Source: Polytrichum commune (Eukaryota > Streptophyta > Polytrichopsida > Polytrichales > Polytrichaceae). From it: a stretch of DNA of 64,000 bases. The translations under genes and the position numbers were made by a program. Below, one piece after another: positions 22,111-34,800 of the stretch. The stretch's first letter is position 1. Every line of letters begins with the position of its first letter. The stretch spans positions 5,768,501 through 5,832,500 of the forward strand of contig OX485808.1 in assembly GCA_950295325.1 (NCBI GenBank), read 5' to 3'. The notes under the pieces were generated by a model. It saw only the letters and a program-made list of their open reading frames with translations, had not been told where the DNA came from and did not search any database.

Positions 22111-22229
22111 TCACAAATCTTCGAGCCTCCGAAGTGGTTTCCCATTTTTCCTGCTCTCAATTAAGTTAGCCCCGGTGCATAACGTTGAAGTTGTGTCAGT
22201 AAGCTAACAGGTCGCCAGAGTGGGTTTAT

Positions 22230-22335
22230 CATTTACCTCTTTAATATGACACGTTTGGGAAAGAAGAAAACCGTCGTAATATCAAGGTGTCATGTATTCA
22301 ATAATATGACAAATTGGACCTCTTTGTCGTAAGAA
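22230..22335. mobile_element. MITE family C remnant (TACCTCTNTAATA ends)
   Basis: The left end TTACCTCTTTAATATGACAC and the right end (complement of ACAAAGAGGTCCAATTTGTC) are weakly inverted. The interior GTCGTAATATCAAGGTGTCAT resembles the fuller copy at 23405-23575. Confidence 0.5.
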
Positions 22336-23404
22336 CTAGTTACTTTCTCAAAATATACATTACATATTTTGTCACATATACAATTTAAATATTTTGTCCA
22401 ATTCTTTTACAAATACACAAATTTCTCTCATGAAATTTATGTGGACTTGAAGAAGGAATCATTAGTCCACTGATATTGCCACTTCAAATTAGCAACAAAT
22501 ATCTTACTGAGCTTCTTTATTGGCTGTGTCCGTAGGACAGAGACTATGCATCAACTTCTTCGTTTCAAGAGCAAATTTCCTAACCACTTTGTGTTCACAC
22601 TTGGACGTTACTTGTTCTTGTTATTTTTGGTCCACTTTATGTCACGTGGATGTTAACTATAGTTCATATATAAGTGCTCCCTAAAATGCATTGAAAGAAA
22701 TCTAGTTAACTATTTTTATTCAGCAGTTCGGGATTATTTATTTTAAAATTTTCGGGTTATAAATGAGTAGCTTCAATCCTTGACCTGTATTTGAGAAGAA
22801 GGTGCACAAAATCCAAGAAAGCATTGGTATAGTGAATAGCCATGAATTGGCATGAGCAAAGTGGACAACTACAATTGTAGTCTTTCATAATAAAGAACAA
22901 AGCCTCACGGTTCTACCATTTTCTTGTTAGTATGGCATGTAGTTTCATCATTACATTTGTAGGAGTAAAAAATGTAGCTAACACTTGAGCATGTTGTTGA
23001 ACATCTACTAGTTTCACAATAGGTGAAGGTGTCTCTCATCAACATCTAAATAATCAAAGGACTTTGCATTAAGGTAAAATCTAGGTGGCTCTATTCTATG
23101 TCCCAAGGCTTTCCAACAATGTGTAGATCAAAGCAATTTGATAAATATTGAGTTCAAAATGCTCACTAACATAATAAGCACCTTGGTTTAGGGTTTAGTT
23201 GACAAATTATTGCAAAAGATACAAAAGCTGGTGAGTCCCGTGATCAAATTTTTAGAAAGAGTACGTAGCTCCCTTAGTTCCCATGGTTTAACATCATTTT
23301 ACATGAAAATTTATTTAATCCACATTTCATATGTGAAAATTACATGTATTTAACATTAGCTAATAATATGTACTTATTCATGTGTGGGATGTGCCATGTG
23401 TGCA
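22336..23404. other. Gene-free stretch, nothing recognised
   Basis: AT-rich DNA. No conserved frame, terminal repeat or tandem structure seen. Confidence 0.4.
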
Positions 23405-23575
23405 CTTTTTACCTCTATAATACGACATTTTGGGGGTCCAAGATTGTCGTATTAACAATGTCATAGTCGTATTGTAATCGTAGATTTTAACTAGAAAGTT
23501 GGTAAACAAAATTTGTGTCATTATATCAAGATTGTTGTATTATCAAGTGTCATATAAAAGAGGTAGGACTGTAGC
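23405..23575. mobile_element. MITE family C copy
   Basis: The left end reads TTTACCTCTATAATACGACA. The right end is the complement of CCTACCTCTTTTATATGACA. Internal phrases AGATTGTCGTATTA and AGATTGTTGTATTATCAAG form subterminal repeats in opposite halves. No coding capacity. Confidence 0.65.
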
Positions 23576-23624
23576 AATAATTCCATGTAGTCTATGGTGG
23601 GCTACATCACATAACATCTACATA

Positions 23625-23860
23625 AGAAGTACAATACACTAAATATGATTTTTAGTGTCACTTACTAGTATTTGGAACTACACAATCCTAAAACTATTTA
23701 CTTTAAGTCTTAGTTTTTACCAAAGAAGGTCAAATTGGTTGTTTGGGCATTATAGAACATTAACATCTAAGTTACTTGATTTAAAAAATCATATTTATAA
23801 TAAAAAGATATAGCATTGTGTGATTCCAAATTATAAGACTAAATATCATATTACAATGAT
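23625..23860. mobile_element. MITE family A-related copy, right end eroded
   Basis: The left part resembles family A (ACACTAAATATGATTTTTAG, GTGTCACTTACTAGTATTTG). The interior shares ATTATAGAACATTAA and AAAAAGATATAGCA with the copy at 15371-15600. The right end has expanded into the ATATCAT repeats of 23860-23975. Confidence 0.6.
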
Positions 23861-23975
23861 AGTGACACTAAATATCATATTACAATGTAATATGACACTA
23901 AATATCATATGAATATGACACAATATCATATTACAATGATAGTGTCACTATCATTGTAATATCATATTCAATGTA
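23860..23975. repeat. Short tandem and palindromic ATATCATATTACAATG repeats
   Basis: The phrase GACACTAAATATCAT recurs at ~20-30 bp steps. At 23930-23960 there is a perfect palindrome with 15-bp arms (ATTACAATGATAGTG / CACTATCATTGTAAT) and a one-base centre. Such short palindromes are expected products of replication slippage at a MITE end. Confidence 0.75.
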
Positions 23976-24037
23976 AAAACTCCGGCAAGATATTTGCTCT
24001 ATTTTCCCTTTTCATGGTGATGGACCCAAATTTTCCT

Positions 24038-24260
24038 CTACACTGTTTATGGTATTTAATGTCACTTACTTTCAGAATTACGCAATGCAATAACTTTCCA
24101 ACCATAAACTCCAATTTTTACTTTCAAAGATTGTAAAGGCTGATCCTTTGTTATAAAACAAAAATGACTTTGCTTGGTAAAATATCACAATCTCAATAAA
24201 TAGTTATAGCACTATGTAGCTTTGAATAGCAAGTGACACTAAATACCATCAACGATGTAG
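24038..24260. mobile_element. MITE family A copy, intact ends
   Basis: Inverted ends start CTACACTGTTTATGGTATTT (left) and CTACATCGTTGATGGTATTT (right, complement), about 50 bp long. They continue through GTGTCACTT to a GCAATGC or GCACTATG block. The length, 223 bp, equals the copy at 13855-14077. Confidence 0.8.
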
Positions 24261-24750
24261 TGCCCTCAAGACTTTTACTTGTGAGTTCAGAAGGACCCTC
24301 ATGCTTTTTTACATTTACAGTGATAAAGGTAGATTAAACTATCTACATTTACTACATGGCGCGGGGACTTGCCCTTTCTTATCGCACACAACAAGCAATG
24401 ATCTCATATAATATGTTTTCTAGATGTTGTATTGTTGCCATCTTCATGCTTGCATCAACGATGCCTTGCTAACGTACATTTGTATCTTTGTTGTTTTGTT
24501 CCTTTTTTTCCCAATCACATAACATTATTCAGATGCATGGTTGTGTTCCATTTTATATTTATCATATGATATGGCCCTCCACTATCTTATCTCCATGAGA
24601 AGAAAACAAGATATAAACTTCTTATGTAGAAAATAAGAAGAAACTGACGACAGTACGAATAATGAATAGTGTTGGTATGAATAGCAAGAATATAGCGTCG
24701 GTATTTAACAATGATAGTGTTGTTATGAATAATAATTTTAGGGAATAATA
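24261..24750. other. Gene-free stretch, nothing recognised
   Basis: AT-rich DNA without a recognisable gene or terminal repeat. Confidence 0.4.
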
Positions 24751-25116
24751 CTAGGATGAACCTCCGTGTAACCACACTTTGTTTCTCTGATCGAAGGCGG
24801 ACCAGCATTGATGAGCACCTGAACTGTTAGCCACACACTTAGATTTCAAACCTGTAAATAGATGTGCAAGAGCACTTCTCAAAAGTGATTCAACTTGTCC
24901 ATTCGATCGAGGAACATAGATTTTTGATAGTCGAACCTTTGAATTGCACCGTGAAGTTGTATCCGTGAGATAACCTCCATTCTGGTCTCTACCGCATGCA
25001 CTATCATCATAAAAAATCGACCAATAAAGGTGAAAGAGCACCCCCACAAGATGAATCATACCACATTCACTAATGTGTTTTGACCGCGTTAATGTCAACT
25101 TATTGAGTGTTGTCAC
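24751..25116 (-). other. Unrecognised open frame, possible retroelement relic
   Basis: A 121-codon minus-strand open frame contains PRSNGQVE, which recalls the conserved integrase segment of LTR retroelements. The surrounding residues do not let me assign a family. It has no gene-like neighbours and no flanking long repeats. I treat it as a small fossil at most. Confidence 0.25.
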
Positions 25117-26540
25117 AAATATGACACTTTCTCTTAGTGGAAACTAGGAAATGTCACAACGTTGACAAACGAATATGACATTATATCCACTGGATTCCAG
25201 TAGTGATTGGACGTAACTGTATGTGTACTGTACTCACAGATTTACAAACATTCTTCAGTGGGAATCCGAAATTATGACTGTATTCACCGATTTGGCCACA
25301 AATGATACTGTACATGACGAGCTTGTTTTGATCACTTGCGTAGTCACTGTTTCTATGGCCAAACCTCCATGTGGCCAGGTTCCAAAACAGTCCAGCTGCA
25401 GATCATCTGTAGAAGCACATTGAGGAGGAGCTCCAAATCTAGAGGAATTATATATATGCATATCGGAGATATCTGGGCGGTCATATTTCACGATGCGCAT
25501 GCACGGAAAATTAAACAGAAGTTGATCTGGCAAGTCTACTTCTTGGATTACAGCCCTTCATCCAGGACGAGACCGTGACTCGGCTTCGTCAAAAACAATG
25601 CCAACAAGAAACAGTCCTTCGCTACGGTCAAACGCTATGTGCGTTTCCAGCAATGCTCGAACAAGTGATCCGTTTGATTTTGATAGCATTCTGTCGATGT
25701 CCTCGAAATCACTCTATCGATCGACAGAATTGCGGAATTGTCTGCGAGATCTACCTGGCATTGCCAGTGCTTTTTATCATAATCATGTCTTTTGATCCTC
25801 CTCATGTACTGCTGAACGTGATCATTCGGACATGATACCTGCATGAAGGCATATTGCTACATGTCAACTTCGTCTGTGTCAGTAATATTCTCGAAGTTGG
25901 ATCTATTCTCTGTAGTTCCTCATTCAGCTGCATCCGTTGCTCATATCTTTGAGACTAGTCACTCTCTTGATTATGCTTTAGCATCGCAGTTCACTTTTAG
26001 AACTAGAACCTGGCAGGCACCTGATCAGACTATGATAGCTGCACTTGGAGGTTTACATTCATAAGACAACATTGTCGTATCAGGGACTCTCTTTTGCCAT
26101 CCACTGTCAAGTTGAGGATCAGAATGTCTTCTTAGGATTCACGTACATAAGCTTGCTCTGATCATCTTTAATTGGAACGACGAGATGGACAATGCTACAG
26201 CTTCGAAGTCTACAACCTGCAGGTAAATCAATAACATTCTTGACACGAAGCAAAGCTCCACATTGAAATTAAATATCAGTTCGAGCGATAGTTATTCATG
26301 AAGGCAATAACTAATCTTCCAAAAGGATAGCTCTGCACCTTCACTGCTCAGCAGTTGGAGCTGAAAAATATTGTTGTCTTTACTGATGAATTTAAAGTGC
26401 AAAACCACATCCTGCAAATGAAACTCTGTTCGTGTTGGAACTCATTGCATTTCATGATTCTGCAGAATATGTTTCATGGACGAGACCTCAAATGCAAATC
26501 CTATTGTTGAATTGGGCTGCAATTGCAAAGGGGATTCAAG
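25117..26540. other. Unassigned stretch with minus-strand coding-like pieces
   Basis: Several short minus-strand frames (around 25255-25740) have protein-like composition, for example IVKYDRPDISDMHIYNSSRF, but they are interrupted by stops and I recognise no family. They may be relics of a host gene next to the KIN17 pseudogene. Confidence 0.3.
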
Positions 26541-27560
26541 CATGGCACATGAATTGTGCATTCAAGAATGGTTTCAATCACTCCAAATCACCAAGAATAC
26601 TATCAACTGCGAAATTTGCTTGTAACTACAACACCTGTGCAACGATATGAGCATTGAATCCCCTGCATGCTCCATGAACAGTTTCAACTAAACTCCCAAT
26701 ATCTGGAATTACTGTTTGTAACTCCCGTGATCTACTTTGAGAATGTGTCTGCTCTCCAAGATATGGATTCGTCGGTATATTCACTAACGACCTGCTTCAC
26801 TAAACCCTATTGACTGATGCTCTGGTGTAACTGTACTTTCTGCAAAGATTCAGGTCTTGGCAAGTTGAAGTGCAACAGTTTCACCTTTTTGTAGCCTATG
26901 GGTTTCTCCCTTAGGTTTGCATTTGTTTGCATCAAGTACAAACCTTATTTTTTCTCCATCTTCCCTCTGCAATTCAGTCTTCTCATAGGAACGTTGCTCA
27001 TGTGTATATCTAGCACTTTTGGTTGCTTTCTCAATTTGGTCAGTTAGGATTTTATCTTGATGTTGTTCTTTCGCAAGCTTTGCCCTTGGTCTCTTTTTCT
27101 TAAAGTTTTCCCATGTTGTCTCTGGCTCCCGATCTATAAAGGTTACAAACCACCCCTTCGGAGTCTCATCCACCTTGCACTTGCCCGTTCGACCCAAATG
27201 CTTTACAAATTCTGTAAGTGTAACCCACCTTGTAGAATTCATGTGAATATGATGTCGGTTGGCAATGTATTCATTCCACACGACAGTGGCGGCGATACGG
27301 GTACTTTGATGCGACCTTTTCAAATGCTCCAAGAATTGGCACTCAAATTCATCAGAGAAACTATTGAGAAGACGATCTGGATCGTTCATAAACAACTGCA
27401 TCTGTTGCTGATGACCCTCTGACATGCAGTGGCATTTGAATCCATTCTCGTCGCGACACTGCTTTTTACACAATTCACAGTACCATTTTAACTTCTGCAA
27501 CCCTTTTGCTTTCATCCTGTTGGCCATGGCCTTGGGAGTAAGAAAGTTGTCATTTCCCAT
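26540..27560 (-). pseudogene. KIN17-like DNA/RNA-binding protein, C-terminally broken
   Basis: An uninterrupted 236-residue frame (27560-26850) begins with the KIN17 N-terminus, LTPKAMANRMKAKGLQKLKW. The C2H2 zinc finger is intact at about residues 28-50 (CELC..HCMSEGH). The winged-helix region around residues 75-150 is also kept (WNEYI, HIHMNSTRWVTLTEF, CKVDETPKGWF). KIN17 proteins are normally about 390-410 residues with a C-terminal pair of SH3-like domains; they act in DNA repair, replication and RNA metabolism in the nucleus. Here the frame stops at residue 236. Downstream (26540-26840) the expected C-terminal sequence is recognisable but split between frames: LESRHILKVD, then RELQTVIPDIGSLVETVHGA in another frame, with stops. 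The charged linker is mostly missing. A truncated protein could still be made. Confidence 0.8.
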
Positions 27561-29762
27561 GGTTATACTTCGAAGGTCGTATCACATCTTACACTCCAAA
27601 TCTTGTCAGCACCTAGCTAGTACATTCCTATTTGAGGACATCAACGATACAAATGAGGCTGAAAGGACAGAGGACAAGGAGAGTTGAAACTACTGAACTA
27701 TGTTGAAAATTAGGAAACAGTGAACCTAGACAGGAGATTGAAGGCAAAAGAACAAGGGTAATGTATGATCTGAAGTTGGAAAGACTCAAGGATGCCTTTA
27801 TTTTTGTGCTGTTTATAGGTGACAGTGGTATATGCTAAATACTCTTGGGAAACATCAACAAGCCTAATTATAGGAATATCTAAAAGTCAGTAAAGTAAAG
27901 TAGAAGCCAAACCCTCAGAAAAGTAAAAGTATATTCTAAAAGTAAAATCAATAAACATAGAAATAAAAATCAATTTGATAAATAAAGTAAAAGCAAGATC
28001 ACATGGACACTGCCAGAATCAAATAGTTTGTGGTTGAAAGTCGACTTTGATCCTAATAGAATCATTGAGAGACCAAGAGTCCCTCATTTCTTATAAAAAA
28101 CTCTGAGATACACAGATGAAAAATATCCTAAAGCATGTGCATATATTTTCATTGTGCAATGAACTCATTACAAGGTTGGCGACCCACTGCAAATGCATAT
28201 CTCCAAAGAGCAATTCCAGAGGATTTTCTGTAAACAGGAGTGTTGGCCTTAGCATTCTCGTTGAAAGAGCAAGACTAACATTGCATCTTGGAGGATTAAA
28301 ATTCTACTTTATATGTCCTTTATCGCTAGATATGTGACTAGTGAAGCTCAGCTACATGTTACATCGCAACTATCAGAGGGAGAGATTGGAGAGATTCGTA
28401 GCCTTAGTATGCAATATTTAACTGGTAATAAAACCTACTGTAGACTGCAATGTGTAATACATGTACTTCCATGGCACTTTTGTTCTCTACAGTTGCTATG
28501 TTTGGTATGAGCAAACAACAGAAAATCAGCCTTTCTAACGTACCCTTGAAATTTGTGTCGGTGTGAATCTCGGCAAGATTTCATAACGCACACCGAAATC
28601 TACTCAGAGCAGATGCCCACAAAGCACACGTAAGTATCCGATGTAAAACAAACCAACAGAAAAGGTACCGTAAATGACCACAAGACCTTGTAGACCATCA
28701 CACTAATGACCTTGTCACCATGGTTGTCAAGGTGATCTAGAACATTATCCTCATAAGAAAGAGAGCATAAACTTAAGAACATATGCAGTCTGGTCCTGCC
28801 TGGTAAATTGACGTAGACAGAGTTGTTGATTACACACAGAAACATCAAAAGAACACAAACTTGCTCCAGGTAGCACTTCTTTTGAGTTTTAATGAATGGG
28901 AGCTTAATATGACCTAGAAATATATATTATGATACAATTGTTTACTGAAGGTACTCTGTAATTTCTTTCTTCTGGCCCTGCAACCTGTTCAGAACTTCTG
29001 ACCTAACAAAATGAAGTGATGCCTAAGAGGTATTTGAATTTGGAAAGTGGGACATCAGAGAGATTACAATGGAATGGTACATGTGCTTGCCTCCTGTGGC
29101 AGATTGAAGGTGTTGTTGCTCAACTGGAAATTGTACCTTCAATTACTCCAGAAAAAACCTGAAAATGACCTTATGATACTTTCGTACACTTCAATTCCCT
29201 TGAGATATTCTCTTGCAATCACAAACTGCAAGTCGAAATATTCTAAATTAGATCATATTTGCTTTGAACTTGTTGATATATAAACACAAACGAGAGCATG
29301 AATTTGGAGAAATGTCAATCTCGGCGCCAAATAACTGAATTGAAGCATCTAGTCCTCTGTCGCTCTGAGGCCACATAGATACTCCAGACAGATCATAGGG
29401 TCCTGGTTTGTAAAGCCTTTTGGGCTGGAGTTCCCTAATAGAGGGGGAAAATTCTCAGGTATGGCTAGGCCATTCCTGAACAGAATGTGGAAGAAGCTAA
29501 TGACAAATTACTTACTAGTTAAAGGGAGCCATATATGTGATGTGGTTGTTACACTACTAGAGATAGTATCAGGTCATAATTGGTCCTACAAAAAAGACAA
29601 ATATGTAGGTACAGTGATTCACTCGAAGTCTCGAACTAAAGTTAACTAGAGTGAACAAAGGCTTCATACTTCCAAACCCACCAAAGAACATCAACTCGCT
29701 AGGATGAACCAAAACATTCCTACCATATCGATGGACAGGGAGTTTAGTGTCAAACTTTACCC
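27561..29762. other. Gene-free stretch, nothing recognised
   Basis: Holds the 5' flank of the KIN17 copy. No additional exons of KIN17 or aminoacylase were identified, and no terminal repeats were seen. Confidence 0.4.
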
Positions 29763-30226
29763 TCAGTATGGTCGTATAGGCAAAAATCCAAAAGCAGGTA
29801 TTCCTGCTGCTCGAACGAATCGTGCATCTATGGCTCCCAGATAAATTTCAGGAGGGCTAAGCTTGCCATCTCCCTCAGCTACAGCATGCTCAAAGAGGTG
29901 CCACCAAAGATTTGATGAGTCAACTGATGGCACTAAAGTTTGTGGATATGTATCTCCTCTTTGTTCCAACTGCATACCTGGAAAGGAAATAGTGATCACA
30001 ACATGTATGCGCAAAACACCATCTATCTCAATAGTCATATATGTTATTCGTTATGAAATATCTGCACACTTCCACAACACAAAGCGACCTACATTCAAAA
30101 TACTGAAAAAATTAAACTCCTTCAAATTACATAGCCTAGGTAGGGTACTGACCTTGTATGTAAAATCTCGACAGGCAGGTGCCCATTCTTTGGCTATATG
30201 TCTCTCCAGGCTGTGTGTGTCTGAAA
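29763..30226 (-). pseudogene. Aminoacylase-1 (peptidase M20 family) gene fragment
   Basis: Two minus-strand exon-like blocks match the C-terminal half of aminoacylase-1, the cytosolic zinc enzyme that deacylates N-acyl amino acids. Block one (about 30226-30153) encodes IPPFSDTHSLERHIAKEWAP and CRDFTYK and ends at a GTCAGT donor. Block two (about 29980-29763) follows a TTTCCAG acceptor and encodes NLWWHLFEHAV, GKLSPPEI and the conserved DARFVRAAGIPAFGF, where family members have a DARYFR..GLPAFGFSP motif. It stops soon after, before the expected LLHDHNE segment, which I could not find downstream. The N-terminal catalytic exons are also absent. This looks like a gene remnant rather than a working gene. 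Confidence 0.7.
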
Positions 30227-31129
30227 ATGGTGGTATCCTAATATTAATTTAGCCTGCTTCTGATGGCTGCATGTTCGTAACATAGCCCTGTTTCATGAAA
30301 CATTCACTAAGTAAGTCTTAATATTTACTTGTCCATTTCCGGAAAGCAGTGTCCTTGAGAACTTGAACATTCAGAATGGTTTATACATTTTATCTACATC
30401 TTCCATAATATGCTTACTGCAACTTACCTTCACACTGTTATATTGGTAGCCTCAATTGAGTTATGTACAAGGTACAATTAAGCAGTGAAGCAGTCTGTCC
30501 ATATATTACCACAAAAACGAAGTCATTCTTCAATCAATTATGTGGAATGAAACCAGAGGAATATACCATTGAAGTTGGAGAACCAGCCTTTTAAAAAAAC
30601 AGTATTAATTGATCTGATTTCTCCCTCCACCTTGACTCCCGCCTTCAATAAATCAAACTGTATGTGAAGCTCTAAATCGTGAGATAACCTCCAAACTCCT
30701 CTCAAGATTCTCTACTGCACTTTCAACATAAAGTTTTGACCCACAACCAGTCTCCCCTAATGCTCTTATTACTAACCACCAAGATGCTCTTTCTGTAGAA
30801 TCAGTGTAAGTAATTACATTGCTAAAAGAATTAGGAGTGTCATTTGCCAGCTAGACTTATTAGGAGTCCACGCAGATTACTTAGCCACGTGTATCTTAGG
30901 ATGAGAACGAGGTAACTGTTTGGGAACCTTCTGGAACTTCCCGCTCTTGGTTCGATTCGAATGGTCCTTACATTCCCGCCAGGTGGAGTCAGCTTCGTCT
31001 CCGACTTATATAGCTGCACTCAGACAGCAATAGTTAGTTCGTGTGTAGCAGTTGTAGACATAGAGAAACAGCTTGCAATGTGTGTAACTTTATCTATGAA
31101 TAAAGTATCTCATTTATCTATACCAGTGC

Positions 31130-31330
31130 CCGGGAAGTTTTGGGCATAGTCGATCAAGATCCTAGTGATTCTAAATCCAACCGGTTACATGTTGACATCT
31201 TCCGGTTTTGCTTTATTCATTCGAGGTATATTCTATAGATTCCTCTAAATTGACCGGTAATTCTCCTGAAGTCTCCAACTTCAACCGGTTATTTCTCAAA
31301 CTCAACCGGTTCATCTGTAACTAACGGATA
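31130..31330 (+). mobile_element. R3 element inserted in the copia fossil (plus orientation)
   Basis: Begins GCCCGGGAAGTTTTGGGCAT and ends TCATCTGTAACTAACGG. Its interior carries CCAACCGGTTACATGTTGAC, GGTATATTCTATAGATTCC and TCAAACTCAACCGGTTCATC. It is almost the exact reverse complement of 31655-31866. Confidence 0.8.
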
Positions 31331-31654
31331 TTGGAAGAAGAAGCAATGAATAAACTGCGAGTGGGAGATGCCGAAAGTGACAAGGCACTTCACGTAAAAG
31401 GTAAAGGACCCAGAGCAACAAGCACGGGTAATAAAACATACATCAAAGAACTGAAAGCCAGTACTACCTGTTTCGATTGCGGGGAATCAGGGCATTGGAA
31501 ATGAGAATGCACTAAATCTCCAAGAAATTTTCTAGAATAGAACAGGAGAGGTCCGGTTCAAAATTGCAGCAAGGATTACAGCCACTGAAGACAAACAGTT
31601 AGATCATAATTCTGAATGCACACGGTGCAAGTATGAGACAATTGCTTTAGTTCG

Positions 31655-31866
31655 CGGAGAACTATCAGTTAGTTACAGATGAACCAGTTGAGTTTGAGAA
31701 ATAACCGGTTGAAGTTTGGAGACTTCAGGAGAATTACCGATCATTTTAGGGGAATCTATGGAATATACCTCAAATGAATAAAGCAAAACCGGAAGATGTC
31801 AACATGTAACCGGTTGGATTTAGAATTACTAGGATTTTGACCGACTATGCCCAAAAACTCCCCGGG
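31655..31866 (-). mobile_element. R3 element inserted in the copia fossil (minus orientation)
   Basis: Reverse-complement partner of 31130-31330, separated by about 325 bp that carry the gag zinc-knuckle region. The two copies are more alike than either is to the copies at 51.9 or 60.8 kb. This suggests a local inverted duplication or two recent insertions of the same subfamily. Confidence 0.8.
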
Positions 31867-34800
31867 CACTGCTTTGGTTGCTGCATCTCGTATACTTGGA
31901 TCAAAAGCTTTGTAGAAGAAAGCCAAGGTGGAGAAACTTGGTATGCAGATCCTGGTGCCACAGAACATATGACGGATCGCAAGAATTTTTTCAACGAGTT
32001 CCAACCAATTGCCAGTGGAAATCGTCAATGATCAAAACTTATGGATAGAAGGTGCAGGGATAGGGATAGTTAAGATTAAGCACTTTGTGGAAGGCAAATG
32101 GCTGGATGGCATCCTACATGGGGAATTGCACATACCAGAATTGCGTACAAATTATTCTCAATTGGAAAAGCGGCTGACAAAGGCGTGGTTAGTACTTATC
32201 ATAGGATAAGTGTGAGATGGTCAGTCACAAAGGCAGAGGAAATCTACTCATAACAGGGTCGCGAAATGGAAAAGGGTTGTATAAACTCAATTTCATGCAG
32301 TTCCGATATCTGTTTCCTCAGCGTATGTAACAGATGCACACCCAAACGAAGAAGCACATCAGGACAAAGTTGTTGAAGCAGAAGATGAGCTTAGTGCTGC
32401 TTATACTCCAGAACAAAACAGTTTTATTGAATGGAGCAATCGGACAATGGTGGAAGCTATGCGGACTATGCTACATTCTGTTTCTTCTCTTCCTCTTAGT
32501 CTCTGGGTGTATAGTTAGTATTCTGAGTACAACTATACACGTATGGAATAGAACTGTCACTACTCAGCTGGTGAATATTACACCGTATGATAAGGTAATT
32601 TCATCTAAACCGGATGTATCTTATTTCCGCACTTTTGGCAGCACTGCATATCAGCATGTTCCTAAAAGTCTCAGGAATAAGCTAGCAGCAAAGAGTGAGA
32701 AGGTGGTTTTTGTTGGATATAAAGGCATGGGTAAATCTTATCGACTATGGCATCCCGGGACAAAGAAATTTCTGTGAGCTCTGGTGTTCACATTTTTGTA
32801 ATACCATTTGATGCTAACCCTCATTAGCCATTATTTTCAACAACAGAAGGCGGGTATGCTCGTTGTTTCTATACCTTTATCAAAGGATCCTGCTCCTGTT
32901 CCTGTTCCTGTTCCAGTTATTCCAGCTCCGTCACCCCTATCAGTTACTGTGTCCGAGCCTAACCAAGGGTCTGTCCAGTTAACGGAGTTCACAACGACTC
33001 TCACGAAGAACACTTTCCACAGAACGAGCATCAAGCAGAGCCTGATTCTCAGTTAGAAGTGATATTACCGATACTACCAGATAATCCTACTTCTTCTGAT
33101 GCTAGTGTTGCAAGCAGTGTTTCAATGCATGATTAAGAACATCATATTTCAGAAGGTTTACCAGCACGCGCAAGGTTGCCTCCTCAACGGCATGGAGATT
33201 GGGTACAGTTTAATGACCTGCGAACGACAACTCGATCTGCAGCATGTTTGCAAGTAGCAGTCACACCATTGAAGAACCTACTACCTATGCAGAAGCAATG
33301 AGATCTCCTGAAGCAGAACAATGGAAAGTGGATATACAAAAGGAGTATGAGTCTCTTATGCAAAACAGTACCTGGCGGTTAGCTCCCCTTCCGAAAGGAA
33401 AAAAAGCTATTAAGTGTAAATGGGTTTATAAGGTAAAATATAAACCAAATGGGAAGATCGAGAGGTTTAAAGCTAGGTTGGTCGCAAAGGGATACTCTCA
33501 AGTAGGAGTTGATTACAGTGAAAACTACGCTCGAGTAATCAATTTTGATTCTCTTCGCACAATCTATGCCATGGTAACTAAAGCCCAGATGAAGATGGAA
33601 TAATTCGACGTTTGCACTGCTTTTCTTGATGGGGATTTAGACGTTGTAATATTCATGGAACAACCACTTGGCTTCAGGAGTATGAAGTTTCCAGATTAGC
33701 TCTGTTTTCTCCTTCAGAGCTTATATGGTCTCAAGTATTCAGCGCGGCAATGGAATAAGAAGTTTGAAAAGTTTCTCACTGATTTAGCTTGATACCTAGG
33801 GAAGCTGACCCCTGTGTATATCACAGTCTAAAGGGCCTCCTGTTATTCTTGGTATTTTCGTTGATGCTGGACTTATTTGTTCTACCAGCCAAGAAAGAAT
33901 GGAGTCCATTCTTCAAGATTTAGACAAAACCTTCAAATTCACTCGCGGTGATTTCGAAAAACTATCTCGGTTTGGATGTAAATCGTTCTATTGATCGCGG
34001 CATTACTCTCCTACATCAAACTCGGTATACTCACCACATTCTCAACAGATTCGGTATGCAAGACTGCCATCCAGTCTCTACATCAGCAGACCCAAATGTT
34101 CAGCTAACTATTTACCCTGATCATACCGAGAGTACTGCTCCTATTCATGTTCCTTACAAAGAGGCTGTCAGATCTCTTATATATCTTTCTACTCTTACTC
34201 GTCCCGACATAACCTACTCCGTCAACAAAGTGGCTAAGTATTCCGAAAACCCTCATATTCAACACTGGATTACTGTGAAGCGAATTCTTCGATACCTCAA
34301 AGGTACTGCTAATGTTGGTATTGTTTATTCCACACATTTCGTTTTAGACACAGTTCAAGGGTTTTGTGATGCAGATTTTGGCGGTGGCATAGACACTTGC
34401 CGGTCCCGAACAGGTTATGTGTTTCAACTCGGCGTAGGTATGATAGCCTGGAACAGCCAAGGCCAGAAGTGTACTGTTGCTTCTACTACAGAAGCCGAAT
34501 ATATCGCAGCATGGTACTGCCACTAAAGAAGTTACATGGTTACGAAGATTACTTTTTCATGTCGATTTACCACAAAAGTCGCCTACTCTTATTCTTGGGG
34601 ATAACCAAATCACTATCCGTTTAGTTAAAAATCATGAGTTCCATAAGCTGACCAAACATATCGACACCAATGTCATTTTATTCGCGAGAAGTACCAACTA
34701 CAGGAAATTGATCTTGACTATGTGTCTACACAAAACCAGGTTGCTGATGTGATGACCAAGCCATTGCCTAAGGATAAATTTCGACACTTCCGCAATCTTA

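Noticed and set aside
31130-31866. Inverted 205-bp repeats considered as LTRs of the copia element
   Set aside because: They are in opposite orientation, lie inside the element, and occur alone at three other places; they are R3 elements.
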